From positions 248,001 to 312,000 of the forward strand of contig NZ_CP033906.1 of the NCBI RefSeq assembly GCF_003816055.1: a stretch of 64,000 nucleotides of DNA, in the 5' to 3' direction. The DNA is from Bacillus sp. FJAT-42376. GTDB taxonomy: Bacteria; Bacillota; Bacilli; Bacillales; Bacillaceae. The notes below the pieces were generated by a model. The model searched no databases. It worked only from the letters and a program-made list of their open reading frames with translations, and had not been told where the DNA came from. Position 1 is the first letter of the stretch; each line of letters begins with the position of its first letter. Shown here one piece after another: positions 37,034-46,780 of the stretch. The position numbers and the translations under genes are program-made.

Positions 37034-38296
37034 TTAAACAAAGAGAGTATCAATGAGCCCTGGTCTCCATTTAAATACAAACTTCATATACTTATCCAAT
37101 AAATAGAACCTCTCAGCCCCATCACCGCCGTTATACCCAAAAACTGGAGGTAAATTTCTTCGAGCTAACAAGCTGGGCAAATACTTTAATCCACTTGTAA
37201 CTGAATTTTGCTCAATCTCTGTATGACCCATGGCTCTTAATCGTTGTAAAACTTCTGTATTCCTTAAACCTTCTTCAGGTATATCGGTATCTCGAACCAT
37301 TCTTAAAAACCATTTGTATTTTTCAGTAGTTCCATCTGATCTTCCGCCTGCTGCAACTTCTGCAACAATTTTATTGTAAGCAAATTCATTATCACTAGCA
37401 ATAGATTGACATGCTCGATCCACAAGACCTAGATCATCGTAATCTTGTTTAATTGAAGCTGTTTTCATGACATCTATTTCAAAACATATTCTTAGACAAA
37501 TATCTTGCGCTAATGCAGCACTATACATCGATTCGTTTACGATTCTATCAATAAGTTCGTTTGAAAAACTAATATGAAGGAGTTTTGTTCCTCTTTTAAT
37601 CATTTCAAACAATTCAGGGTAAGAAAATGCTCCTACGGATATACCAATGATTCTGCCCATTAAATCTGAGTTATATAGAACTAAATCTGTGTTTAGTGGT
37701 TCTACACTCAACATAACAAATTGTTGGCGTTCATCGGAAAACGCTTTTAAATCTTGAGAAATTTGTTTTTTTACATCTTCATTTGCGTAATGAAAATCCT
37801 CAAGGACAATAACTTTTCGACTCGGTTTTAGATACTTTATAACTAGATTTGCTCCGATAACAGGGTTAATTACTGGAGCCTCTTTATCACTTTTTGTACG
37901 AGTTGATTGAATAGAGGCTTGCAATTTAGCACTAAAAAGGGCTGATACCTTTGCTTGTAGTTCTCCCAATAAAGCAGCTGTAATACCTGTTGATTGGCCC
38001 TTTTCAGTAGTATAGAATGCCTGCAATTCCGATAAAATTTCTGAATATATATCATCTACTGTTTTATTTGAGTTAACGGGAATTTTAATAATATCATCTT
38101 CCCCAAAGTGTTTCCTCCAAAGATTACTTTTACCCATTTTGGATCCACCATAAACTAGAATTTGCTTAGCCCTATTAACCTTACCTAGTTTCATTTCACG
38201 TTCTATATTTTCGCGGGAAATGTACGTATACTCTGGAAATCCTACAGATACAAACACATCTTCAACATTGTATAATTCCACTGCAACCTCCGACAT
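37034..38296 (-). CDS. Orphan STAND/AAA-like P-loop ATPase
   Basis: The 420-residue protein has Walker A G50-GSKM-GKS57 and Walker B VIVLEDFHY (E166, D167). An arginine-rich sensor-like region follows (DLMGRIIGISVGAF), then a helical lid and a probable winged helix in the last 120 residues. There is no membrane segment and no recognisable effector domain. The DNA is visibly more AT-rich than the rlmH/wal genes next to it, suggesting transfer. It stands alone at the 3' side of rlmH, a known insertion hotspot in staphylococci. Such ATPases may sense phage or regulate DNA transactions, but I cannot assign a function. Confidence 0.7.
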   Translation of the reverse strand: MSEVAVELYNVEDVFVSVGFPEYTYISRENIEREMKLGKVNRAKQILVYGGSKMGKSNLWRKHFGEDDIIKIPVNSNKTVDDIYSEILSELQAFYTTEKGQSTGITAALLGELQAKVSALFSAKLQASIQSTRTKSDKEAPVINPVIGANLVIKYLKPSRKVIVLEDFHYANEDVKKQISQDLKAFSDERQQFVMLSVEPLNTDLVLYNSDLMGRIIGISVGAFSYPELFEMIKRGTKLLHISFSNELIDRIVNESMYSAALAQDICLRICFEIDVMKTASIKQDYDDLGLVDRACQSIASDNEFAYNKIVAEVAAGGRSDGTTEKYKWFLRMVRDTDIPEEGLRNTEVLQRLRAMGHTEIEQNSVTSGLKYLPSLLARRNLPPVFGYNGGDGAERFYLLDKYMKFVFKWRPGLIDTLFV

Positions 38297-38501
38297 AAAT
38301 TAGTTAGTTGATAATTAGTTAATTATACCAAATTCAGGAGAGAAGCATATACAAACTATTCTATTTTTCACATCATGATCCTCGGATAATTAAAAAAATA
38401 ATATTTTTCTAATCTCCTCCCACTTTGGTTAAACAATAATATCACTTCACATGTCTTTTCAATAAATTATTACATGGTGGCTTAGTTAACGAAAAAACCT
38501 C

Positions 38502-38981
38502 TTACTTATGGTAAGGCTCCCCCCGATTAATCCGAAAAGCCCGATAAACCTGCTCCACTAAAACCAGCCTCATCAGCTGATGCGGAAAAGTCATCTTCGA
38601 AAACGACAGCGTATCATTCGCCCGCTTCATCACCGCATCACTTAATCCAAGTGATCCGCCAATCACAAACGCAACCTTACTTTTCCCGTATGTCGCCAGC
38701 CTGTCCAAATCCGCAGCAAGCTGCTCCGACGATTTCATTTTTCCTTCAATCGCCAGAGCAATCACATGGGTATCATCTGAAATCTTCGCCAGAATCCGTT
38801 CGCCTTCTTTGTCTTTGACGATTTTCATGTCCTGCTCACTCAAATTTTCAGGGGCTTTTTCATCGGCAAGCTCGATGATGTCCATTTTTGCGTACGGTCC
38901 GAGCCTCTTCAAATATTCGTCGATTCCTTGTTTTAAGTATTTTTCTTTTAGTTTTCCAACCGTTATGATCGATATATTCAC
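38502..38981 (-). CDS. rlmH: 23S rRNA pseudouridine-1915 N3-methyltransferase
   Basis: The 159-residue SPOUT methyltransferase uses SAM to methylate pseudouridine 1915 in helix 69 of 23S rRNA. The trefoil-knot SAM site is seen in [15 protein letters not shown] and the C-terminal [28 protein letters not shown] ends the family (its last residues RGEPYHK are nearly invariant). It is the last gene of the conserved wal-to-rlmH block (yydA in B. subtilis, orfX in S. aureus). In S. aureus its 3' end is the SCC insertion site. No repeated copy of its last bases was found in the window. Confidence 0.97.
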   Translation of the reverse strand: MNISIITVGKLKEKYLKQGIDEYLKRLGPYAKMDIIELADEKAPENLSEQDMKIVKDKEGERILAKISDDTHVIALAIEGKMKSSEQLAADLDRLATYGKSKVAFVIGGSLGLSDAVMKRANDTLSFSKMTFPHQLMRLVLVEQVYRAFRINRGEPYHK

Positions 38982-38984
38982 AGG

Positions 38985-39323
38985 TTATCCCCACTTTAAA
39001 TTACGATATTCACAAGAGTTATCCACAATTGTGTATTTCCCATCCACATCCGGGGGCGAAAGTTTATTCCCCCACTATATATATGGCTGGGTTTTCGCAC
39101 AATTCACAGGTTGTGGATAACCTGTTCGTTTCTTCAATTTTTATTATTTCCGGAGCCAATTCGTGCTCGTCAACATACATATCTATTGCTGTTTCGACAT
39201 GATCTGCGCATGCTTTCATGTTGTTTCCTCCTTATCCACAGGTGAATTCCTTTCTTATTTTACACCAAACCGCCTATTTATCCACACCCCAAATAAAAAA
39301 AGGAATGACTGAAGATATCCACA
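38985..39323. promoter_or_regulatory. DnaA-box cluster
   Basis: Exact or near DnaA boxes (TTATCCACA): 38985 TTATCCCCA, 39019-39027 exact, 39112-39120 exact on the other strand, 39232-39240 exact, 39278-39286 exact, 39315-39323 ATATCCACA. Six in 340 bases is far above chance. One lies inside the CxxH/CxxC gene. In B. subtilis a DnaA-box cluster is reported at the same locus (yydA), where it influences replication initiation. Confidence 0.88.
39064..39219 (-). CDS. CxxH/CxxC protein (BA_5709 family)
   Basis: The 51-residue protein begins MKACADHVETAIDMYVDE and ends CELCENPAIYIVGE. It has a CxxH pair at residues 4-7 and a CxxC pair near residue 38, likely binding one zinc ion. A family with this name and size (TIGR04129) is found beside rlmH in Bacillaceae, which fits. 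GGAGGAAAC lies before the ATG (39217-39219). Function unknown. Part of its 3' half doubles as a DnaA box (39112-39120). Confidence 0.9.
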   Translation of the reverse strand: MKACADHVETAIDMYVDEHELAPEIIKIEETNRLSTTCELCENPAIYIVGE

Positions 39324-39360
39324 GAGACTTAAAACGATAACAATTATTTTTTTAAATTGT

Positions 39361-39415
39361 TTGTGGCGAAATGCGTGAGATTCAAAGCGACCGCCCGCAG
39401 CGGAAATTAACATCC
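39361..39415. repeat. Degenerate copy of the palindromic repeat
   Basis: Short blocks GGCGAAATGCGTGAG, CCGCCCGC and AGCGGAAAT match the borders of copy C at 39506-39636 in the same order, with most of the core missing. Confidence 0.5.
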
Positions 39416-39436
39416 AAGTTTAACCACTACAAATAC

Positions 39437-39484
39437 AAAAACGAAACCAACGGGACGCATTTTGCATTCCAAGGTTTCGTTTTT
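39437..39484. terminator. Terminator of the wal-htrA operon
   Basis: AAAAACGAAACC pairs with GGTTTCGTTTTT. Leftward reading gives a T-run; the repeat copy C separates it from the htrA stop. Confidence 0.8.
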
Positions 39485-39505
39485 ATTAGAAACAGTTTTA
39501 AGTAA

Positions 39506-39636
39506 GGCTGATTGTAGCGAAAGATGCGAGACTCCTGCGGGAGCAGCGGGACAGGTGAGACCCCACAGGCGCTTGCGCCGCGGAGGCTCCCCGCCCGCCC
39601 CGCTGGTCGCTGAGCATTCTGGAGCGGAAATCAGCC
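39506..39636. repeat. Dispersed palindromic repeat, full-length copy C
   Basis: Outer arms GGCTGATT and AATCAGCC enclose the same GC-rich core as copy A but inverted: GAGACTCCTGCGGGAGCAGC, GGTGAGACCCC, then GAGGCTCCCCGCCCGCCCCG. It lies between htrA and its terminator. Confidence 0.85.
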
Positions 39637-39678
39637 AAAACCAAGCCGCTTTGAAAACTGACTTTCTGGACAGCCTCT

Positions 39679-40896
39679 TTAGCTTCCTTGTGCTCTTGAT
39701 TCACCAAGCCTAACATCCACCGACTGTTTTTTCCCTGAGCGGTAGAAGGTGATGGAGATTGTGTCTCCTGGTTTCAGTTCATATAGCACTTTGCGAAGCT
39801 GGATGATGTCTTTAATATCCTTGCCATCCATTTGGGTGATGACGTCCATCTGCTTGATGCCTGCTTTGCCGGCAGGGGAGAGGGGCTCTGCTTCAAATAC
39901 GACGACACCATGTGTGACGCTCTTTGGAAGCTTGAGGGTTTCCTCCTGATGGTAGCTGGATACTTCGTCAAGTGAACGCATGCTTAAACCGAGGAACGGC
40001 CTTCTGACTTCTCCGTACTTTTCAAGATCTTCAATGACAGGTTTTGCGATATTGACTGGTATCGCGAGTCCGATTCCCTCAACGGACGACTCGGCGATTT
40101 TCATCGAGTTGATGCCAATCACTTTTCCGTCGATGTTGATGAGGGCGCCACCGCTGTTTCCAGGGTTGATCGCGGCATCCGTCTGAATGACCTCCGAGTT
40201 CCAGTCGGCCTGGCCGTCGCCGTTCTCGTCAATTGGAATGGCGCGTTCCGTCCCGGAGATGATTCCCTGTGTTACGGAGCCGGCAAACTGAAGCCCGAGC
40301 GGATTTCCGATAGCGATGGAAGGCTCGCCCGGTTTTACTTTGTCTGAATCTCCGAATGGAGCGACGTTCTTAATCTTGTCGCTGTTCACCTGCAGGACAG
40401 CAAGGTCGGTCAGCTTATCGCTTCCGAGAATCCTTGCTTTCACTCTCGCGCCGTCTGAGAGGCTGATTTCCACCTGTGTGGCGCCTTCGATGACGTGGTG
40501 GTTCGTAACGATGAACGCGTTTGGCCCGTCTTTTTTATAAATCACGCCGGATCCGGTTCCCGCTTCGCCTTTGCCCTGTTCTTCATCCCAGAAGTTGGAC
40601 TGCTGGATATTGATGACTCCAACAACGGAGCTCGATACTTTGCTCACAATGTTCGTGATGTCGGAAGTGACATTAACGGAGACCTGTTTTTGCGGTCCTG
40701 CCGGCTCCCTGGCTCCAGGAGAGGTTTCTTCTCCTGTGTTGAAATTTCCGTTCACCAGGTCATTGACGGTCGGCCCGGCAAAAAGGACAATCAGTCCTCC
40801 GAGTATGGCTCCTGTTATTCCGGCCAAAAACCATCCGCCGCGGTTCCCTTTTTGCCTGCGAGGCGGCTCCTGATAATCCTGATCATAATACCCCAT
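39679..40896 (-). CDS. htrA: HtrA-type membrane serine protease
   Basis: The 405-residue quality-control protease has a cytoplasmic N-terminus, one membrane helix ([20 protein letters not shown], about 22-41), a trypsin-like domain with the triad His in [10 protein letters not shown], Asp in LTDLAVLQV and Ser in [11 protein letters not shown], and one C-terminal PDZ domain ([20 protein letters not shown]). It is the YyxA member at the end of the wal operon. ATG at 40896 follows AAGGAGC; an ATG 48 bases upstream has no site. The orientation matches walJ, 69 bases upstream, so the two are probably in one transcript. Confidence 0.96.
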   Translation of the reverse strand: MGYYDQDYQEPPRRQKGNRGGWFLAGITGAILGGLIVLFAGPTVNDLVNGNFNTGEETSPGAREPAGPQKQVSVNVTSDITNIVSKVSSSVVGVINIQQSNFWDEEQGKGEAGTGSGVIYKKDGPNAFIVTNHHVIEGATQVEISLSDGARVKARILGSDKLTDLAVLQVNSDKIKNVAPFGDSDKVKPGEPSIAIGNPLGLQFAGSVTQGIISGTERAIPIDENGDGQADWNSEVIQTDAAINPGNSGGALINIDGKVIGINSMKIAESSVEGIGLAIPVNIAKPVIEDLEKYGEVRRPFLGLSMRSLDEVSSYHQEETLKLPKSVTHGVVVFEAEPLSPAGKAGIKQMDVITQMDGKDIKDIIQLRKVLYELKPGDTISITFYRSGKKQSVDVRLGESRAQGS

Positions 40897-40965
40897 CGTT
40901 CCAGCTCCTTTTTTTCGCATGCTGCTATTTGCTATTATACTCAAGCTTGTGCAAAAAAATAATTA

Positions 40966-41760
40966 TTAGACGGCTGTTAGCGGAGTCGGCTTACTCGGGT
41001 CGGTGTCGTACAAAGAAATTTGGTCGCCTAAAACGAATCCTTTGCTCTCCAATGTCTGCTGTACCGACATTCTGGCAAGGTCCTTCATATTGTTGTCCTT
41101 GCTTAAGTGGGCAAGGTAGATGCGGGAGGTGCTGTCGCCGATGACATCAGACATTGCAAGGGCGGCGTCTTCGTTCGAGACGTGGCCGACATCGGAAAGA
41201 ATACGGCGCTTAATGCTCCACGGGTAATGCCCCATCCGGAGCATGCTCACATCATGGTTGCTTTCAAACACGAACGAATTCGCGTCCTTGATGGTCCCCT
41301 TCATCCGGTCGCTCACATAGCCGGTATCGGTAATAAGGGCAAGCTTGCGGCCGTTATGGTGAAACACGTAAAACATCGGTTCTGCCGCGTCATGGGAGAC
41401 ACCGAACGACTGGATATCAAGTCCTCCGAACGATTTCACCGTGTCGGTTTCAAAATGAAACTTTTGCTCCGACGGTACTTCACCAATCAGTTTCTCCATC
41501 GCCTTCCACGTGTTTCCGTTCGCATAAACCGGCACCTTATGTTTTCGTGCCGCCACTCCTAGACCTTTAATATGGTCACTGTGTTCATGGGTAATGAAAA
41601 TGCCGCTCAAATCGTCCATGCTTTTGCCAATCTGGCTCATGAGCAGGCCAAGCTGTTTGTTGCTTAAGCCGGCATCCACCAAAAAGGACTGTCCGTCCGC
41701 CTCGACATAAATGGCGTTCCCCGTACTCCCGCTCGCAAGTACGCTAAATTGCAAGCTCAT
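40966..41760 (-). CDS. walJ: Metallo-beta-lactamase-fold protein WalJ
   Basis: The 264-residue protein has the zinc motif [11 protein letters not shown] (HxHxDH, about residues 58-68) and the downstream histidine in HVSNEDAAL, as in YycJ/WalJ. The family has 5'-to-3' exonuclease activity and has been linked to mismatch repair and to coordinating division with replication. It lies 6 bases after walI. Confidence 0.95.
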   Translation of the reverse strand: MSLQFSVLASGSTGNAIYVEADGQSFLVDAGLSNKQLGLLMSQIGKSMDDLSGIFITHEHSDHIKGLGVAARKHKVPVYANGNTWKAMEKLIGEVPSEQKFHFETDTVKSFGGLDIQSFGVSHDAAEPMFYVFHHNGRKLALITDTGYVSDRMKGTIKDANSFVFESNHDVSMLRMGHYPWSIKRRILSDVGHVSNEDAALAMSDVIGDSTSRIYLAHLSKDNNMKDLARMSVQQTLESKGFVLGDQISLYDTDPSKPTPLTAV

Positions 41761-41766
41761 CTCTAT

Positions 41767-42588
41767 TCACTCCATTTTTTTCTGCTGATCCGGTCGAATG
41801 ATCTGGCCGTCATACGCATTGACAAAATAATGATCTCGTTCATTCACTTCAATGTACCAATACGGCTGCAGAGATTGTTTATTTAGTTCCTGGGCGGTGT
41901 AATAGCCCAGATCAATTTTTGTAATCGCGTCTTTGCTTTTCAGGTCGTTTTTATTGTAAAGCTGCTGAATGACATTGATGGCAGTCAGGCTGTCCAGCTT
42001 TTGCTCTTCCTCGGAACCGGACGTTTTCATGTAGGTCTGTTCATAGCTTTTGACTTCATTTCGGTTGTTCAGATGCAGGATGACCGCTCCCATTGGCTTA
42101 ACGGATCCCTTTTGATACACAATTTTATTGTTGATACGCTGAATATACGTAATGGTCCCGGCCTTCTGATCAAAGTTCCAAAACACATAATCTCCGCCGA
42201 ATAGCAACTTGGTCGATACGAAGCTGTCCGCTTTGGTTAAATCCTTTGGGTTGATTTTAACCGGTGTTTTCAGCTCCATTTGCAAATCGATGGTTTTCGT
42301 CTCTCCGATCTGCTCCTGGATATCGATCAGCGGCTTCTGATCCTTTAGCGCAGCAATTTCTTCGGACGTAAAAGGGCGCCTTTCCACTGTTAAGATCCCA
42401 AGCGCCGGACTGTCTGCCGGTAAGGGGGGATACGTAATGCCTTCCGCTTTCAGCTGCTCCTGGATGGTTTCGCTCTGAATTGAATCGTATTTGCTTGTTG
42501 TCACCTTCTGGGAATACTGCCACACCAGGAAGAGGTCGAGGACAAGAAAAGCAAAAATAAAAATGGTTTTTGTTTTACTCCAATCCAT
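41767..42588 (-). CDS. walI: WalK regulator WalI
   Basis: The 273-residue protein has one N-terminal membrane helix (TIFIFAFLVLDLFLVWQYS, about 7-25) and an extracytoplasmic YycI domain. With WalH it holds the WalK kinase in check. ATG at 42588 is preceded by GGGGGAGG; it overlaps the end of walH by 14 bases. Confidence 0.95.
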   Translation of the reverse strand: MDWSKTKTIFIFAFLVLDLFLVWQYSQKVTTSKYDSIQSETIQEQLKAEGITYPPLPADSPALGILTVERRPFTSEEIAALKDQKPLIDIQEQIGETKTIDLQMELKTPVKINPKDLTKADSFVSTKLLFGGDYVFWNFDQKAGTITYIQRINNKIVYQKGSVKPMGAVILHLNNRNEVKSYEQTYMKTSGSEEEQKLDSLTAINVIQQLYNKNDLKSKDAITKIDLGYYTAQELNKQSLQPYWYIEVNERDHYFVNAYDGQIIRPDQQKKME

Positions 42589-43930
42589 TCTGGCTGCCTC
42601 CCCCAAGGATTCTCGGATCCTGAATCATCAGGTAATTGCCGCTTTTCGTTTCTGCATACCAGGCAGGCTCTGCCACGACAATCAGGTCCTCTGTGGATCT
42701 AGATAGCTCATAGGCTGGAAAGACCCTGAACAGGTTGTCCTTTCTCAGTTCCCCTCTGCTTGCCTCAAGCATTTCAATAAGCTCTGCTCCGCTTTCAATC
42801 TTAACCGGTTCCGGATTCGAATCGTAGTTGCGGAAGAAGATCGGATGCTCATAGCTCAGCACATCCGTACTGCCCCAATTCTGAGTAATGGTTGTTTTCA
42901 GAAGAGGGGGCTCGAAGCTGGCAAAAATCGGCATGCCATTCAGCGTCATTCTCAATGTTATTTCAAGATCCTTCGTGTGGCTGAAGAAGACATATTCATC
43001 TGTATCCGTCCAGCCGCCGCGGGAGTTCAGGTAGTCGATGCTTTGAGTCATGATTTTGGAAAGACCCGTGCCCGCTTCCGTTCGCTTAAGCCCATTATTA
43101 TCGGTAAACCTCATCGATCCGCGGTCGGAATCGTACACCATCCGGCGCTGGCCGTCTGTATAGACCGTCTGCGAGCCGCTTGCCCCGCTCGTCACATAAG
43201 AGGGATTATTGAATAACGCCTGTTTAAATTTATCGGCTGAAAAAGTGCCCATGGAAAAGGACTGGCGGGAAAAAAGCGGATTTTTCTCCGGCAGCATGAC
43301 GATACAGTCTTTATTGACCTGCCAGGTAAAATACCGGTCATACTCGTTCAGACTGCTGAAATATTTCCCGCTAAGCTGCGTGATGTCGTTATTTAAATTG
43401 ACTTCCAGAACTTTTTGGTTCTTGTACGAGATAAAATACAGCTTTGGCGTTTTGACGCGGTCAAACGGAACAACAATCCGGTCGAATGCCTGATTTTTTA
43501 CGGTCTTGGAATTCCAGTCCAAAATGGATTGGAACGTTTCCACCGGAATCGTCTGGCTGAAGATCAGCTCCAGCTTTTTCTGCCCGTCCAGTCCCGAAAC
43601 AAAGTTCAGGAATTTCGTTTTGCTGCTGAAGGTTTTGGAATTGGACACATCCCTTGAATCCTCAAGCTTCCACTTCGCCAGTGACTCCCAGATGTCATCT
43701 GCTTTGCTGTCCGCATTGTAATGGCTGTCTCCTCCATGGTAAAACACCTGCTGGGGTTTTACCACTTCGCCGATTTCCCTCTCTTCTTCCGTCAAAGGCT
43801 TGCTTTCGAGGTATTTCATGTTCTCGATCGGATCGAGGGACGGCTGAAACGTCCAGATGTTCCATGTCAGATAAAGACTCACAATGACTAATAAGGCTAG
43901 TACGAGCGTTTTCACTGTTTCCCGCTTCAT
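42575..43930 (-). CDS. walH: WalK regulator WalH
   Basis: The 451-residue protein has a single N-terminal helix (LVLALLVIVSLYLTWNIW, about 9-26) and a large extracytoplasmic YycH domain. It forms a membrane complex with WalI and WalK. The ATG at 43930 overlaps the walK stop as ATGA, so the two are translationally coupled. Confidence 0.95.
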   Translation of the reverse strand: MKRETVKTLVLALLVIVSLYLTWNIWTFQPSLDPIENMKYLESKPLTEEEREIGEVVKPQQVFYHGGDSHYNADSKADDIWESLAKWKLEDSRDVSNSKTFSSKTKFLNFVSGLDGQKKLELIFSQTIPVETFQSILDWNSKTVKNQAFDRIVVPFDRVKTPKLYFISYKNQKVLEVNLNNDITQLSGKYFSSLNEYDRYFTWQVNKDCIVMLPEKNPLFSRQSFSMGTFSADKFKQALFNNPSYVTSGASGSQTVYTDGQRRMVYDSDRGSMRFTDNNGLKRTEAGTGLSKIMTQSIDYLNSRGGWTDTDEYVFFSHTKDLEITLRMTLNGMPIFASFEPPLLKTTITQNWGSTDVLSYEHPIFFRNYDSNPEPVKIESGAELIEMLEASRGELRKDNLFRVFPAYELSRSTEDLIVVAEPAWYAETKSGNYLMIQDPRILGGGSQNGLE

Positions 43931-45765
43931 TCCCAATCATCCTCTTGATTCGGATTGTACGGGAGCGTGAAGTAGATGGTTGTCCCCCGTCTTTCCTTAC
44001 TTTCTGCCCAAATATCGCCGGAGTGGGCCTGTACCATTTCTTTCGCAATCGCAAGGCCGAGTCCGGTTCCGCCGAGCTTTCTCGTTCTTGCTTTATCCAC
44101 CCGGTAAAAACGGTCAAAAATCTTTTTCACACTGTCCTTCGGAATGCCTACTCCTTCATCTTTGATGCTGATGATGAGTTCTTCTTCCATCACCTTGATT
44201 TTGAAGGTGATTTTCCCGCCCTCCGGAGAATACTTCAGGGCATTAGAAATAATGTTATCCAGTACCTGCGTAATTTTATCGGTATCAATGTCCACATAAA
44301 GATCTTCTTTCGGGATCTCGCGTTTAAACGTCACGTTTTGTGATTTTGTCATTTCAAACCGGTCGATGATTTTGTTGAAAAAGACGGTGAAATTAATCCA
44401 GTCCGGTTTGATCCGGTAATCGCGGCTGTCCATTTTTGATAGATTCAGAAGGTCATTGACAAGCCGGATCATCCGCTCGGTCTCCGTCTGGGTCACCTGC
44501 AGAAACTGGGGAGCAATTTCTTTATCCTCCCAAGCCCCTTCGGCCAAAGCATCGAGATAGCTCCGCATCGTCGTAAGCGGTGTGCGAAGCTCATGAGAGA
44601 CGTTTGCCACAAACTCCCGCCGTTCCTCGTCAATCTTCTCCTGCTCGGTTACATCGTAAATAATGGCGATTAACCCTTCAATAAATCCGCCGTGTTCTTT
44701 CACTAAAACAGAAAAGTTGACTCGGAGAATGAGAGGTTTGTCATCTGAACTGAAATCAAGAAGGAGAGGCTCCTGCGACTCGATAAGCTGGTCGAATTCC
44801 ACTTCTTCTTCAATATCCAGAAGCGACGTAATGGTCATGGAATAGGCTGTTTCACGTGAAACGTTCAGCAGCTGGACAGCCGGATCATTCACGAGAATGA
44901 TTTCCCCTTTACGGTTCGTCGCAATGACTCCATCCGTCATATTCGCAATAACCGATGCGAGCTTTTTCCGCTCTCCCTCGGTTTGGGAGTGGGCTTCTTC
45001 CAGTTCTTCCGTCAGATGGTTAAAGTTTAAGGCAAGCTGCCCGATTTCATCATTGCTGTAAATGCGGACTTTCCGGCCAAAATTCCCTTTCGCAAGTTCA
45101 AGCGCCTGTTTTCTCATATCCGAAAGCGGCCTTGTAATGGTCCGGGCGAGGAAAATCCCGACTAATGCGGTGATGATCAAAGCTATGCCTGTGCCTGTCG
45201 CCAAAATGCTGTTAATGTTCCGCATTTGAGAGAAGATGTCTTCCATAGAGGCTTCCATATATAGAATACCGAGGATCGTACCGGAATCATCCTTGATCTG
45301 GGTAGCAGAAATCCGGACCCGATTTTGGGTTTCCCGGTCATAAACAACCCGATAATCATTTTCTCCAACGATAAGGGACCGTTTCACAAGATTGTTGTTT
45401 ACTTTCTTATCGACGATGTTATTCCGGTTGCCGATATTAGAGGTGGCGATAACTTTGAAGCTGTTTGGATCAATGACACGGACTTCCTGAATTTCATTTG
45501 TCGCATAATCATTCAGGACACTTGTAATATCATTTTGCAGCGTGTCCGGATCATCTTCCGGACGTTTTTTGGCAAATTCTACACCAAGACTGTAGCTGAG
45601 GAGCTCAATTTGCTTGTTGATGGAGTTGTTGAAATTTTCCTTCAGTGAATCTTCCAGCTGCTTGACAAAATACACCCCAATAATTTGCATCGCCAGAACA
45701 ATCAGCAATACAAATATCAGGGCAAATTTAAAATGGATGGAACGGAAAAACCCTATTTTAGTCAT
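43927..45765 (-). CDS. walK: Essential cell-wall sensor kinase WalK
   Basis: The 612-residue kinase has membrane helices at about 13-33 and 186-206 flanking an extracellular PAS-like domain, then HAMP, a cytoplasmic PAS domain, a HisKA helix with FVANVSHELRTPLTTM (histidine at about 388) and an ATPase domain with NIISNALKYSPEGG, DEGVGIP and GGTGLGLAI. It phosphorylates WalR to control autolysins and wall growth. The gene starts 5 bases after walR. Confidence 0.98.
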   Translation of the reverse strand: MTKIGFFRSIHFKFALIFVLLIVLAMQIIGVYFVKQLEDSLKENFNNSINKQIELLSYSLGVEFAKKRPEDDPDTLQNDITSVLNDYATNEIQEVRVIDPNSFKVIATSNIGNRNNIVDKKVNNNLVKRSLIVGENDYRVVYDRETQNRVRISATQIKDDSGTILGILYMEASMEDIFSQMRNINSILATGTGIALIITALVGIFLARTITRPLSDMRKQALELAKGNFGRKVRIYSNDEIGQLALNFNHLTEELEEAHSQTEGERKKLASVIANMTDGVIATNRKGEIILVNDPAVQLLNVSRETAYSMTITSLLDIEEEVEFDQLIESQEPLLLDFSSDDKPLILRVNFSVLVKEHGGFIEGLIAIIYDVTEQEKIDEERREFVANVSHELRTPLTTMRSYLDALAEGAWEDKEIAPQFLQVTQTETERMIRLVNDLLNLSKMDSRDYRIKPDWINFTVFFNKIIDRFEMTKSQNVTFKREIPKEDLYVDIDTDKITQVLDNIISNALKYSPEGGKITFKIKVMEEELIISIKDEGVGIPKDSVKKIFDRFYRVDKARTRKLGGTGLGLAIAKEMVQAHSGDIWAESKERRGTTIYFTLPYNPNQEDDWE

Positions 45766-45770
45766 TTCGC

Positions 45771-46484
45771 TTACTCCTGTTCAGGATTCCGCAAATAATA
45801 CCCTACGCCCCGTCTCGTGACGATCCAGTTCGGATGGCTTGGATTATCTTCGATTTTCTCCCGCAGACGGCGGACCGTTACATCCACTGTGCGGACGTCT
45901 CCAAAATAATCGTAGCCCCAAACGGTTTGAAGCAAATGTTCGCGGGTCATGACTTGTCCAATGTGCTTCGCCAAATAATGCAGCAGTTCAAATTCGCGGT
46001 GTGTCAGCTCAATCGTTTCCCCGCGTTTGGTCACGACATAGGCATCCGGATGGATAACGAGAGAACCAACGCCGATTTCATTCGTATCTCCGGCCGCTTC
46101 TTCCGCTGTTCCAGCCGTCTGCTGTCTGCGGAGGTTGGCTTTTACCCTGGCCAGAAGCTCGCGTGTGCTGAACGGCTTCGTCACATAATCATCGGCACCC
46201 AGTTCAAGACCGAGCACCTTGTCGATCTCAGAATCCTTAGCGGTCAGCATAATGATCGGCATATCGTATTTCTTCCGCACTTCGCGGCAAACTTCCATGC
46301 CATCCTTACTCGGAAGCATGATGTCGAGAAGAATGAGATCAGGCTGGAATTCCTCCACCTGCACCAGGGCATCGTTCCCATCATAGGCACAATGAACATC
46401 GTAGCCTTCTTTTTTTAAGTTAAACTCCAGTATATCTGCAATCGGTTTCTCATCGTCCACCACTAAAATCCTTCTATTATCCAT
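45771..46484 (-). CDS. walR: Essential response regulator WalR
   Basis: The 237-residue OmpR-type regulator has a receiver domain with the phosphorylated aspartate D54 in LILLDIMLP and K103-region TKPFSTREL, and a winged helix ([20 protein letters not shown]...[17 protein letters not shown], given in parts). It activates wall-hydrolase genes. It opens the walRKHIJ-htrA operon. A TATAAT-like -10 lies at 46559-46564 on the same strand, with no clear -35. Confidence 0.98.
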   Translation of the reverse strand: MDNRRILVVDDEKPIADILEFNLKKEGYDVHCAYDGNDALVQVEEFQPDLILLDIMLPSKDGMEVCREVRKKYDMPIIMLTAKDSEIDKVLGLELGADDYVTKPFSTRELLARVKANLRRQQTAGTAEEAAGDTNEIGVGSLVIHPDAYVVTKRGETIELTHREFELLHYLAKHIGQVMTREHLLQTVWGYDYFGDVRTVDVTVRRLREKIEDNPSHPNWIVTRRGVGYYLRNPEQE

Positions 46485-46648
46485 TCATATACCGCCCCTC
46501 TTAGCCAAGGTTTCACTTTTTATATCAAGTCATTATTTTTATAGCTCTAAACAGACTAATTATACCGATAGTATGTCCTTTTTTCCACCATATGCATGAA
46601 GAAAAGCGCCTCAGCCGGACAAATCTGCTGATCCTTTTTTTCTAATAC

Positions 46649-46692
46649 AAAAGTTCTGTTAAATTCGGCTGCGGATTGCAGCAGGCAGGGGA
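46649..46692. repeat. Degenerate fragment of the palindromic repeat
   Basis: CTGTTAAATTCGGCTG and GATTGCAGCAGGCAG match the left border of copies A and B, without the core or right arm. Confidence 0.6.
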
Positions 46693-46727
46693 TATTTACA
46701 GGAGGATCAATAGGAGCAAGCCTATAC

Positions 46728-46780
46728 AAAAAAACTGACCCGAATGGACGCCCGCTGGCATCTTCAGGTCAGCTTGTTTC
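46728..46780 (-). terminator. Terminator of the M23 endopeptidase gene
   Basis: CTGACC..GAA pairs with TTC..GGTCAG; leftward reading ends in seven T. It directly abuts the stop codon. Confidence 0.85.

Noticed and set aside
38500..38520. SCC-like attachment site at the rlmH 3' end
   Set aside because: The end of rlmH fits an attachment region by analogy, but no second copy was found in the window and no Ccr recombinase is present.
39462..39713. Forward open frame of 83 codons
   Set aside because: It is a translation of the palindromic repeat copy C and the antisense end of htrA.
45834..46418. Long forward open frame of 194 codons
   Set aside because: It is antisense to walR; long shadow frames are common opposite conserved genes here.
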